DNA of 12,682 bases from CAYFPX01 sp964501915. Lineage in GTDB: Bacteria; Myxococcota_A; UBA796; CAJQPC01. Positions 6,076 to 12,682 of this stretch are shown here, one piece after another; positions within the stretch are counted from its first letter, which is position 1, and each line of letters begins with the position of its first letter. Both the position numbers and the translations under genes were made by a program. Under the pieces are notes generated by a model, which ran no database searches, had not been told where the DNA came from, and saw nothing but the letters and a program-made list of their open reading frames with translations. Where the stretch lies: assembly GCA_964501915.1 (NCBI GenBank), contig CAZCVP010000225.1, forward strand, positions 1-12,682. Reading direction: 5' to 3'.

Positions 6076-7986
6076 GTGACGCTTCGCTTCGCCCGCACCG
6101 CGCTCATCCCCCTGCTCCTGCTCGGGTGCAACCAGTCCCTGACTGACGAGACCACTGTCGTCGCCGATCCGGGCTTCGAGGCGCCTCCTCCGTCGAGCAA
6201 CTATGACGACGACCCCGAGGACCTGGGCTCCGCGGCCTGGGACCCGGATCGCGCCGAAGAGGTCCTGGACGCGACCTGGTACGGCGACGTGCTCGTCTCC
6301 AACGACACCTTCGTGGTCGAGCAGAGCCAGGCGTTCGTCAGCTTCTCGGCTCCCGCGGGCAGCTCGACCGTTACCATCGACTTCAACGCCCCGGCCATCA
6401 AGTCCGGCCTGCGGGAAGGCTCGGTCCTGGTCAGCGGTCTGTCCGGCGGTCTGCTCCGGCGCGTGGAGTCGGTCAGCTTCGATGGCACCCGGGCGACCGC
6501 CATCACGTCCGAGGCAGTGCTCACCGACGTGATCTACGTGGCGCAGCACTTCGAGCGCCTCGCCCTGCCCCTCGAGCCGGGCGATCTGCCCGAGAGCGAG
6601 TCCCGCGATCCGTTCACCTACGATTTTTCGGGCACGCCGCTCTTCAGCGCCGGTTCGGGCGCCAACCAGGTCGCCGTGGACATCCAGAGCGGGTCCATCA
6701 CCCTGGAGCCGGGCTTCGACTGGGGCCTGGACGTGGACTGGTTCGACTGGGACCGCCCCTGGCCGAAGCTCGAGAAGGCCGATCTGGGCGTCTCGCTCGA
6801 CGCGGAGCTGGAGGTCGTCCTGCACGCCGCCGCCCAGGGCGCCTTCGACCAGGCTGGCGAGAAGGACCTGTTCACCTTCGACAAGGAGTTCGACTTCTCC
6901 GTCGGTCCGGTGCCCGTCGCGGGCGAGGTGACGTTCGATGTCGACCTGATCTGGGCCGCCCAGGGCTCCGCCGAAGTCGACGCGTCCATCGGCACGCACA
7001 TCGACACCCAGCTGGGGCTGGGCGGGCGCTACATGGACGGCGAGTGGGAGAACACGTCCGGCTTCGAGTGGAACGCGGAGCGCATCGGCCCGACGTTCGC
7101 CCTCGCCGGCGAGCTCGAGGGCCGCGCGGCGCTCCGCATCACCGCCCATGTCTCGATGTACAGCGCCGTCTCGGCGGATCTCATGGCCAAGCCCTGGGTC
7201 GCTGGCCACGCCGCCCTGGACTGCGGCGCCGTCGACTGGAGCCTGGACGTGGGCGTGGAGCTCGAGAGCCAGGTCGGCTACGACGTCCTGAGCTTCGTCG
7301 GAGGCCACACCTTCGCGCCCTTCTCCTGGGCCAAGGAGCCCCTCGCTGCCGGAACGCTGCCCCTCTACAACGCCGAGAACCTCGATCCCAACTGCGGTCC
7401 CGGTGAGACCGCCCCCACCGAGGAGACGGTGACCGAGGAGCCCGGAGAGGCGGTCGGCGGCAGCGACGTCATCGACGACACGGAAGAGGAGCGCTTCGAC
7501 GCCCTCACCAGCGAGGACTGCATCGACGGCGTCGACAACGACACCGACGGCGCGGTCGACTGCATGGACAGCGAGTGCGCGGACCGGATGGTGTGCGGCA
7601 GCGAGTGCCACGTCTGGGACAACCTGCGCTGCGGCCAGACCATCACCGCCGACACGTCCGGCATCGTCAGCGATCGGCCGTCCCGGATCAGCGGCTACCC
7701 GGTCAACATCGGCCTGTACGACGGCCCGGAGATCGGGTTTGCGTTCCGTCCGCCCGTGACCGCCGAGATCGCCTTCGAGCTGGTCGACCCGGACCCCACC
7801 ACGGTCAACCACGACGTGATGATCCTCCACACGCCCACGGGCACCTGCAACGCGACCGACGCCATCGCCTGGGGCTTCAACACGGCGAGCGCGGAGCTGA
7901 CCCGGGGCGAGCAGTACATCGTCGTCATCGACGGCTTCGACGGAGACGCCGGCGGCTTCTCGCTGCACGTGAACTGCGCGCCCTGA
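6076..7986 (+). CDS. Large lipoprotein: beta-rich domain, MopE-type Cys/Asp motif, C-terminal PPC-like domain
   Basis: 636 aa from GTG 6076. VTLRFARTALIPLLLLGC is a lipoprotein signal (lipobox L-L-G-C18). A low-complexity acidic stretch follows. Residues ~70-430 show alternating hydrophobic patterns of many beta strands, with a Trp/Asp cluster (W216, W222, W225, W229) and segments such as FDFSVGPVPVAGEVTFDVDL; I do not recognise this part. An acidic linker (~439-480) leads to a MopE-type motif: C482, D-N-D-x-D-G loop, C496, C501, C507, common in Myxococcota surface proteins. From ~511 to the end is a domain resembling bacterial pre-peptidase C-terminal (PPC) domains (CHVW..LRCGQTITADTSG, GPEIGFAFRP, VVIDGFDGDAGGFSLHVNC). 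A surface-exposed calcium-binding or ligand-binding role is inferred; no enzyme motif was seen. No psort-type C-terminal anchor is visible. Confidence 0.85.
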   Translation: MTLRFARTALIPLLLLGCNQSLTDETTVVADPGFEAPPPSSNYDDDPEDLGSAAWDPDRAEEVLDATWYGDVLVSNDTFVVEQSQAFVSFSAPAGSSTVTIDFNAPAIKSGLREGSVLVSGLSGGLLRRVESVSFDGTRATAITSEAVLTDVIYVAQHFERLALPLEPGDLPESESRDPFTYDFSGTPLFSAGSGANQVAVDIQSGSITLEPGFDWGLDVDWFDWDRPWPKLEKADLGVSLDAELEVVLHAAAQGAFDQAGEKDLFTFDKEFDFSVGPVPVAGEVTFDVDLIWAAQGSAEVDASIGTHIDTQLGLGGRYMDGEWENTSGFEWNAERIGPTFALAGELEGRAALRITAHVSMYSAVSADLMAKPWVAGHAALDCGAVDWSLDVGVELESQVGYDVLSFVGGHTFAPFSWAKEPLAAGTLPLYNAENLDPNCGPGETAPTEETVTEEPGEAVGGSDVIDDTEEERFDALTSEDCIDGVDNDTDGAVDCMDSECADRMVCGSECHVWDNLRCGQTITADTSGIVSDRPSRISGYPVNIGLYDGPEIGFAFRPPVTAEIAFELVDPDPTTVNHDVMILHTPTGTCNATDAIAWGFNTASAELTRGEQYIVVIDGFDGDAGGFSLHVNCAP

Positions 7987-7990
7987 GCGG

Positions 7991-8042
7991 CGCAGTCAGC
8001 TGCGTGATGGGCCGCGCAACGCCGTCGCGCGAGCAAGCTCGC
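7991..8042. terminator. Pair of hairpins between convergent genes
   Basis: The 73-bp gap between the stop at 7986 and the minus-strand stop at 8060 holds CGCAG-tcag-CTGCG (7991-8004) and GCGAGC-aa-GCTCGC (8029-8042). Neither has a T-tract. They are candidates for two-way transcription ends, but they could also work only as pause sites. Confidence 0.4.
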
Positions 8043-8059
8043 CGCGCTCAGCACTGCGG

Positions 8060-9094
8060 CTACTTCTTCAGCTCGTTCCGCTGCTGGAGGCGCCACCAGG
8101 GGATCTGGGCCTGCAGCGCCTCTACCTGGTCGGCGGCCGCGGCCAGCTCCGTCGCGCGCCACTCGTCGAGCTGTCGGGCCGCCTCTGGGCTGACTCCGGC
8201 TTCGATGGCCCTGGTGTAGGCGTCCTCGCCCGCCTCGATGTCCTGCACGCTCTGCTCCGCCCGGGCGAGCTTCGCTTCGAGCTCGGAGATCATGTTGCCG
8301 TAGGGCTCTTCGGGGGGCGGCATGCGCCTCAGGACGATGCCGTCGAGGTCGCTCGTGGGGTGGATGGTCGTGCCCCACTGACCGAACCCTGACGAGCCCA
8401 GCTCCAGGGTGCAGGGGGCGCCGCTCCACAGGGTCACGACGAACCGGCCGTCCCGCTCGATGACCTGGCTGGCCTGGGTGCAGCCGTTGATCGAGAGCGG
8501 CTGCTCCGCGTCGGGGTCGTAGCCCTCGGCCACGCCACGGACCTCGACGGTGCTCGCCTCCTCCAGGACACAGGTGCCGCTCGACCCGGAGGTCGCGCCT
8601 TCCCATCGGAGTCGGCCCAGAGGCTCGTTCGAGGCCCGAAGCGCCACCGCCCAGGCTCCCGGATCCGTCTGGAGCAGCTCGTTGTCCGGGGGAGGGGAGA
8701 AGAAGAGGGCGGTGCCCGCGGGCTCGTCGGCGAGCCCCGAGATCGTCCCCGTCTCCTGGACCGTGTTGTGCCAGCCGAGGCGGAGGTTCGCAGGCGCATC
8801 GGCGGGCAGGGGACACCGCACGAGGTGCCCCTCCAGCTCTTCGGCGACCGCCGCCATCGCCTCCTCGGCGGGTCCGGCGGGGGCCGACGGCTCGACCTTC
8901 GGCCCCGGGCTGAGGGACGGGGGCGGCAGGTCCGGAGCGCTCGGAGGCGGCGCGGGGGTCGCGAGAGGAGTGGGGGCGACGACCGCATCCGATGTCGCCG
9001 GCTCGGACTCGGGGGCGGGCCCGCTCACCCACCAGATCAGCACCATGCCCATGGCGATCATGAGCCCAGCCGCCATCTGCTCCCGGTTGGTCAC
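8060..9094 (-). CDS. Membrane-anchored protein with Pro-rich linker and C-terminal coiled coil, unknown function
   Basis: 344 aa if started at GTG 9094, which overlaps the TGA of yggS by 3 nt (GTGA); an ATG at 9076 is the alternative. One transmembrane helix lies at about residues 8-23, followed by a Pro/Ser/Ala-rich linker (~25-75). A globular part of about 190 residues follows, with four cysteines (C94, C175, C205, C228), consistent with disulfides outside the cytoplasm. A Glu/Ala/Gln-rich coiled coil fills residues ~268-344. No family is recognised. It is the last gene of the maf-yggS cluster. The overlap suggests shared translation rather than a functional link to either housekeeping gene. 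A periplasm-facing structural or scaffolding role is only a guess from the layout. Confidence 0.75.
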   Translation of the reverse strand: MTNREQMAAGLMIAMGMVLIWWVSGPAPESEPATSDAVVAPTPLATPAPPPSAPDLPPPSLSPGPKVEPSAPAGPAEEAMAAVAEELEGHLVRCPLPADAPANLRLGWHNTVQETGTISGLADEPAGTALFFSPPPDNELLQTDPGAWAVALRASNEPLGRLRWEGATSGSSGTCVLEEASTVEVRGVAEGYDPDAEQPLSINGCTQASQVIERDGRFVVTLWSGAPCTLELGSSGFGQWGTTIHPTSDLDGIVLRRMPPPEEPYGNMISELEAKLARAEQSVQDIEAGEDAYTRAIEAGVSPEAARQLDEWRATELAAAADQVEALQAQIPWWRLQQRNELKK

Positions 9095-9813
9095 GCCCGA
9101 GGCGGCCGCGGGCCGAAGATCCCGGTGCCCACCCGGACCCTGGTGGCGCCTTCCTCGATGGCCACCTCGTAGTCGCCGGACATGCCCATGGACAGCTGGG
9201 GCAGCGCGATCCCGTGCAGGTCCTGCAGCCGGTCCCGGAGAATGCGCAGGTTCCGGTGATCGCCCCGGGTGGCCTCGGCCTCGGGGTGGAAGGCGGGGAT
9301 GTGCATGAGGCCATCGATGCGCAGACCGGGCAGCGCCGCCAGGTCGGGCAGCACCGACAGGAGCAGGTCCGGCCGGAACCCCGACTTGGCGCCCTGGTCC
9401 TCGGCGTTCACCTGGATGAACACCGGCTGCCGGAAGCCGCCGCCCCGCTCCAGGGCCCGCTTGTTGATCTCCAGGGCCAGCTTGCTCGAGTGCACCGCCT
9501 CGATGCAGTCCACCCGGCCGATCAGGAACCGCACCTTGTTTCGCTGCAGGTGGCCGATGAAGCTCCACCGCAGGTCGGGCTTGCCCACGAGATCCGGGTG
9601 CTCGGCCTTGCGGATCCACTCCTGCACGTAGCTCTCGCCGAAGAGACGCACGCCGTAGCCGTAGGTCTCGACGATGGTGGACGCGGGGTGGGCCTTGCTG
9701 ACCGCGACCAGAGTCACGTCGGCCGGATCCCGGTCGGCCCGCAGGGCAGCGTCCCGGATCCGGGTGTTCGTGGTGACCAGCTGGCCCTCGATCTGGCGCA
9801 GGGGAGTGACCAT
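9091..9813 (-). CDS. yggS: YggS/PLPBP family PLP-binding homeostasis protein
   Basis: 240 aa. Fold-type III alanine-racemase-like barrel without racemase activity; the family buffers cellular pyridoxal phosphate and affects amino-acid metabolism. The PLP lysine is K40 in LVAVSK. FIGHLQRNK, QVNAEDQGAKSGF and LSMGMSGDYEVAIEEGATRV followed by VGTGIFG are the conserved family segments. The usual A-D-L/M after MS is here G-D-Y, a minor variation. The ATG at 9813 overlaps the maf stop by one base (TGATG), and the stop at 9091 overlaps the next gene's GTG, so the three genes form one translationally linked run. No Shine-Dalgarno is evident, which fits coupling. Confidence 0.95.
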   Translation of the reverse strand: MVTPLRQIEGQLVTTNTRIRDAALRADRDPADVTLVAVSKAHPASTIVETYGYGVRLFGESYVQEWIRKAEHPDLVGKPDLRWSFIGHLQRNKVRFLIGRVDCIEAVHSSKLALEINKRALERGGGFRQPVFIQVNAEDQGAKSGFRPDLLLSVLPDLAALPGLRIDGLMHIPAFHPEAEATRGDHRNLRILRDRLQDLHGIALPQLSMGMSGDYEVAIEEGATRVRVGTGIFGPRPPRA

Positions 9814-10400
9814 CAGAGGCGGGGTCCGCCGAGCTGGGGCATGGCCTCCAGCACCTCGACCAGGGGCAGGCCGACGACGTTGGTGTAGCTGCCTTCGATG
9901 CCCCGCACGAGCATCGCCCCGATGCCCTGGATCCCATAGGCGCCGGCCTTGTCCAGGGGCTCCCCGGTGGCGATGTAGCGCTCGATCGTGGCGTCCGACA
10001 GCTCCCGGAAGTGCACCTGGGTCACCACGTGACTGACGCGCTCGGCCCAGGTGTCGCTGCGCACCAGCGCGAAGCCGGTGATCACCACGTGCTCGCGCCC
10101 GGACAGCGAACGCAGCATGCGGGCCGCGTCGGCGTCATCGGCGGGCTTGCCGAGCACATCCCGCTCCAGCACCACGATCGTGTCCGCGGCCAGGACCAGC
10201 GCCGGCTCGGTGAGGCTCTGGGCGACCGCCTGGGCCTTGATGCCGGCCAGCCGCTCAGCCATCTGGTAGGGCCGCTCACCCAGGATCTGGTGCTCCTCTA
10301 CGTCCGCGGCCTGGACCCGGAGCGTGAGGCCGACGCGCTCCAACATCTCCTTGCGGCGAGGAGAGCCAGAGGCGAGAACGAGGGGCAGCGAGCCGGTCAT
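9813..10400 (-). CDS. maf: Maf/YhdE-type nucleoside triphosphate pyrophosphatase
   Basis: 195 aa. House-cleaning enzyme that hydrolyses non-canonical or excess dTTP/UTP to the monophosphate and pyrophosphate. LVLASGSPRRKEML at the N terminus provides the phosphate-binding S-x-R-R signature (S13, R15, R16). AADTIVVL supplies the catalytic Asp73, and LGKP (K85) and DKAGAYGIQGIGAMLVRGIE followed by GSYTNVVGLPL complete the fold (Q158 in the GIQG loop). The GAYGIQG and GSYTNVVGLPL forms point to the dTTP/UTP-specific YhdE branch, not to the m7GTP-type YceF branch. First gene of the minus-strand cluster; 70 bp separate its ATG from the divergent gene at 10471, so promoters for both probably lie in 10401-10470. 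Confidence 0.95.
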   Translation of the reverse strand: MTGSLPLVLASGSPRRKEMLERVGLTLRVQAADVEEHQILGERPYQMAERLAGIKAQAVAQSLTEPALVLAADTIVVLERDVLGKPADDADAARMLRSLSGREHVVITGFALVRSDTWAERVSHVVTQVHFRELSDATIERYIATGEPLDKAGAYGIQGIGAMLVRGIEGSYTNVVGLPLVEVLEAMPQLGGPRL

Positions 10401-10459
10401 GGGCGATCTCTAGCAGAGGGGTTGTCCGGAGCCGCGCACGGATCCATGCTGGATCTCTG

Positions 10460-10465
10460 GGGGGA
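10460..10465 (+). promoter_or_regulatory. Ribosome-binding site for the exported helical-repeat gene
   Basis: GGGGGA at 10460-10465 lies 5 nt before the ATG at 10471. It supports that start, which also places a textbook signal peptide at the N terminus. Confidence 0.5.
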
Positions 10466-10470
10466 CCAGC

Positions 10471-11490
10471 ATGCGCATTCTCGTCTTCGTTCTTCTGCTC
10501 GCCTTCCCGGCGGTCGCTCATGCCGTGGACGGCACAGGCCTGTCGGTGGTGGCGCCGCCCTGGCACGGCGACTGCGAGTACCAGGCCCGGGTGACCGACG
10601 GGGGCCACGAGCAGGCCCTGCGCCGCAAGCGGAAGCACCTGTACGAGGGCGACGCGAAGGGCGCCTGGAAGGACCTGCGGGACTACGGGCCGGACGGGGC
10701 CCGCCTGATCGGCGAGTGGCTCGATGACGGCGCCCCGGGCGTGGACGACAGGCATCGGCGGGACGCTGGCCTCCACCTGTTCCGATGCGGGTCCCCCGTC
10801 GAGGTCGAGATCGCGGCCCGGCAGGTCGACTGGGGGAGCTCCAAGGCGGTCAGGAGCATGCTTCGGGCGCTCCAGGGGCGGGTGCCCCGCTTCACGCCGG
10901 AGCAGGCCGCGCACCTCGCCACCGCCCCCGACGAGGCGGTGCAGATCGAGGCGGTGAAGGCGCTGATCGGCTCCTACAAGATCAAGAAGAGCACCGGGTT
11001 CGCCATCTTCTTCATCGCGATCACCCGGACGGTCGACGTCAAGGCGGCCAAGACGGAGCCCCCAGCGCACCACGTGGAGGCGGTCAAGGCCCTGCTCGAA
11101 GAGAACCCCGTGGATGTGGTCTGGCACCCCGCCGTCAAGGCGATCGGCACCCTGTATTCCTACGAGATCCCCGAGCAGGACGCGTGGTTCCCCATCCTCC
11201 TGGCCGCAGTGCAGCGCCCGGAGCTCGACGAAGACGGCAAGATCGGCAGGGCTGCTTCCCTGTTCATCGGGCGGGGGCTGCCCGACCGCATGCTGGAGGG
11301 GGCGCTGACCGTGCTCGAGTCTGGCCTCACGGACAACCACGTCAGTCTGGTCGCCGGGTTCGAGGACGCGATGCAGGACGGTCGCTCCCATCCCGACCTG
11401 GAGCAGGCGCTGGAGATCTTCGCGGAGCAGGGACTCGGCACGTCGGCCCTGGAGGCCCGGCAGCTGCTCAGAGCCGCCCGTCGTCGCTGA
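10471..11490 (+). CDS. Exported alpha-helical repeat (HEAT-like) protein, unknown function
   Basis: 339 aa. MRILVFVLLLAFPAVAHA is a signal peptide with a likely signal peptidase I cut after Ala18 (A-H-A/V); no lipobox. The mature part is mostly helical, with weak recurring helix starts such as AVQIEAVKALIGSY (~155), HHVEAVKALLEENP (~200) and HPAVKAIGTLYSY (~219), which look like HEAT/Armadillo-type units, and a basic tail ending in AARRR. I do not recognise a defined family. Helical solenoids of this kind usually act as protein-binding scaffolds (inference). Its TGA is directly followed by the TGA of the opposing sulfotransferase gene. It probably has its own promoter in the 70-bp region shared with maf. 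Confidence 0.8.
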   Translation: MRILVFVLLLAFPAVAHAVDGTGLSVVAPPWHGDCEYQARVTDGGHEQALRRKRKHLYEGDAKGAWKDLRDYGPDGARLIGEWLDDGAPGVDDRHRRDAGLHLFRCGSPVEVEIAARQVDWGSSKAVRSMLRALQGRVPRFTPEQAAHLATAPDEAVQIEAVKALIGSYKIKKSTGFAIFFIAITRTVDVKAAKTEPPAHHVEAVKALLEENPVDVVWHPAVKAIGTLYSYEIPEQDAWFPILLAAVQRPELDEDGKIGRAASLFIGRGLPDRMLEGALTVLESGLTDNHVSLVAGFEDAMQDGRSHPDLEQALEIFAEQGLGTSALEARQLLRAARRR

Positions 11491-11493
11491 TCA
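11488..11493. other. Back-to-back convergent stop codons with zero spacing (TGATCA)
   Basis: TGA (plus, 11488-11490) and TGA (minus, reading 11493-11491) together make the palindrome TGATCA. No room remains for a separate terminator, so any transcript end for either gene must lie inside the other's coding region, giving 3' antisense overlap. Confidence 0.9.
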
Positions 11494-12363
11494 ATCGAGC
11501 CACGCCGACAGGTCGCGGCCGATCCGCTTCGCCGTGGCCTCGATGTCCTCGGCGAAGTACTGCTTCGTCACCTGCCGCCTGTGTTCCGCGTCCATCACCT
11601 GCCGGGGGAAGAGCGCGTCGCGGATCTGTCGGCGGTAGGGCCAGGGCACCCGGGCACCCAGCGCCACCAACGCCCGATGCAGCTGCCCCTCGGCCTTCAG
11701 CCCCTGGGGCGTGGAGCCCACGTTGTAGCGGTCCCGGACCCGGGGCAGGAACTCCGGCTCGATCCCCAGGAACCCGAAGATCTGCTGGCAGACGGCCACC
11801 GAGTCGGCGTCCAGGTCCTCGGTGAGGGCCACGTGCAGGTCCGGGAACCGGCGCTGCCAGCGCTCCAGCTGCGGCGCGTACCTCGACTTGGCGGCGTAGT
11901 GCCACATGGGCCCCCAGCCCTCGGTGATGCGCTCCTGCTCGGCGGCGAGGGCCTCTTCGAAGGGCAGCGGCTCTCTCGCCTCCCGACGAGCGTGCTTCCA
12001 GTTGGACCAGGCCCGCTCCGCCGGTTGCCGTAGCAGCACCACGATGCGGGCCTCGGGGACCAGGTCCGCGACCCGATCCGGCGCCCCGGGCGCGTACAGG
12101 TAGTCCGTGGACGACTCGCCCACCGCGGCGCGGCCCTGAAAGCGCGCCCGCAGCTCCTCGGCTCCCTCGAAGAGCAGCTCGTACGTCTTCCGATCCCGCA
12201 CCGACCCCTCGCCGGTGCTCGTCTTCGCCCAGTCCATCCAGCTGAAGAACGACGGCTCCTTCACCTTGCTCATCTGCACCTGGGGGTGCTGATCGAGGTA
12301 GTGGTGCAGCGAGGTCGTGCCCGCCTTCTGGGCACCGATCACGAAGAGGTCGGGGAGGGCCAT
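11491..12363 (-). CDS. PAPS-dependent sulfotransferase
   Basis: 290 aa. Transfers sulfate from 3'-phosphoadenosine-5'-phosphosulfate to a hydroxyl or amine. The 5'-phosphosulfate-binding loop is FVIGAQKAGTTSLHHYL (G10-S18), followed by KEPSFF (35-40), both typical of the Sulfotransfer_1/heparan-sulfotransferase-like type. The 3'-phosphate site is IVVLLRQPAERAWSNW, with Arg112 and Ser120. GESSTDYL (82-89) is the strand and helix often seen between them. The end is a helical region. No signal peptide or transmembrane helix is seen, so it should act in the cytoplasm. The acceptor cannot be told from sequence. It starts 3 nt after the permease stop, so it is co-transcribed with it; an envelope lipid or polysaccharide acceptor is a reasonable but unproven guess. 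Confidence 0.92.
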   Translation of the reverse strand: MALPDLFVIGAQKAGTTSLHHYLDQHPQVQMSKVKEPSFFSWMDWAKTSTGEGSVRDRKTYELLFEGAEELRARFQGRAAVGESSTDYLYAPGAPDRVADLVPEARIVVLLRQPAERAWSNWKHARREAREPLPFEEALAAEQERITEGWGPMWHYAAKSRYAPQLERWQRRFPDLHVALTEDLDADSVAVCQQIFGFLGIEPEFLPRVRDRYNVGSTPQGLKAEGQLHRALVALGARVPWPYRRQIRDALFPRQVMDAEHRRQVTKQYFAEDIEATAKRIGRDLSAWLD

Positions 12364-12366
12364 CGT

Positions 12367-12682
12367 CTAGGTGAAGGGGAGCAGCATCTTCCCGAGGATG
12401 AAGTCCGAGATGAGGATCGTGATCGACAGCATCACCACGGTGCGCGTCGTCGCCCGTCCCACTCCCTCGGTCCCGCCGCGGGTACGCAGGCCCTGGAAGC
12501 ACCCGACCATCCCGTAGATGTATCCGAAGAACGTCGCCTTCACGAGGCCGTGCATGACCTCGCTGATCGACGTCGAACGCAGGACCTGGTCGAAGTAGTA
12601 CGCGGGGCTGAGGCCCTGCTCGGCGATCGCCACGAGCCCGCCCCCGGTGATGCCGATGACGTCCGCCATCAGCGCAAGCATG
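12367..12682 (-). CDS. mlaE: MlaE/YrbE family ABC transporter permease, 3' part
   Basis: The visible 104 residues are the C-terminal part; the gene continues past the right edge. DVIGITGGGLVAI, the SEVMHGLVKATFFGYIYGMV segment, CFQG and GGTEGVGRATTRTVV are family-specific for MlaE permeases, which work with an ATPase (MlaF) and an MCE-domain protein (MlaD) to move phospholipids between the membranes. The Met at 12681 is most likely internal. The stop codon TAG (12369-12367) is 3 nt from the sulfotransferase ATG. mlaF and mlaD would be expected downstream in the usual order, but here the next gene is the sulfotransferase, so the partners must be elsewhere, possibly upstream beyond 12682. Confidence 0.9.
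   Translation of the reverse strand, partial: MLALMADVIGITGGGLVAIAEQGLSPAYYFDQVLRSTSISEVMHGLVKATFFGYIYGMVGCFQGLRTRGGTEGVGRATTRTVVMLSITILISDFILGKMLLPFT

Noticed and set aside
5782..7968. 728-codon minus-strand open frame
   Set aside because: Antisense to the large lipoprotein, whose lipobox, MopE motif and PPC-like end are clear; the antisense product has no domain and is shadow composition.
10276..11391. 371-codon minus-strand open frame opposite the helical-repeat gene
   Set aside because: Low-complexity shadow product; the plus strand has a signal peptide, ribosome-binding site and coherent helices.

Overview
The window is very GC-rich (by eye close to 70% G+C, not counted). It looks like part of a scaffold from a Myxococcota/Deltaproteobacteria-like bacterium. 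The pointers are a lipoprotein with the MopE-type Cys/Asp metal-binding motif followed by a PPC-like domain, several lipoproteins and exported proteins, an MlaE permease, and very short gene spacing. The lineage is an inference; no rRNA or tRNA is present. A 100-N block (5164-5263) shows this is a gapped draft assembly, which matters for judging the low-complexity tracts.

Layout: (a) 1-301 is non-coding and begins inside a 53-bp tandem repeat array. (b) 302-1446 encodes an exported ARPP-1 (DUF6569-type) protein whose reading frame is broken by a 38-nt poly-C run. (c) 1456-2325 (minus) is a four-helix membrane protein of unknown function. (d) 2349-4732 is a tight plus-strand operon of two paralogous zinc-ribbon, C-terminally membrane-anchored proteins (ATGA overlap) and phosphatidylserine synthase pssA. 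(e) 4733-5371 is a gene-free block with a 44-45-bp hairpin repeat and a second, unrelated 53-bp tandem repeat that contains the assembly gap. (f) 5372-5896 is a lipoprotein thermonuclease. (g) 5897-6075 is an intergenic region with two near-identical dyads and a sigma54-like promoter, followed by a 636-aa lipoprotein (6076-7986). (h) 10400-8060 (minus) is an overlapping cluster of maf, yggS and a membrane-anchored Pro-rich/coiled-coil protein. (i) 10471-11490 is an exported helical-repeat protein. (j) 12682-11491 (minus) is the 3' end of an mlaE-like permease followed after 3 nt by a PAPS-dependent sulfotransferase.

Most genes concern the cell envelope: phospholipid head-group synthesis (pssA), lipid transport (mlaE), surface or exported lipoproteins, and a sulfotransferase that may modify an envelope molecule. 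I see no mobile element, CRISPR array, RNA gene, or clear defence or biosynthetic cluster. The most unusual content is non-coding: two different 53-bp repeat arrays, a third hairpin repeat, a palindrome-flanked poly-C tract inside a gene, and a possible sigma54 enhancer/promoter arrangement. Among proteins, the Zn-ribbon pair coupled to pssA is the best candidate for an under-described functional unit.
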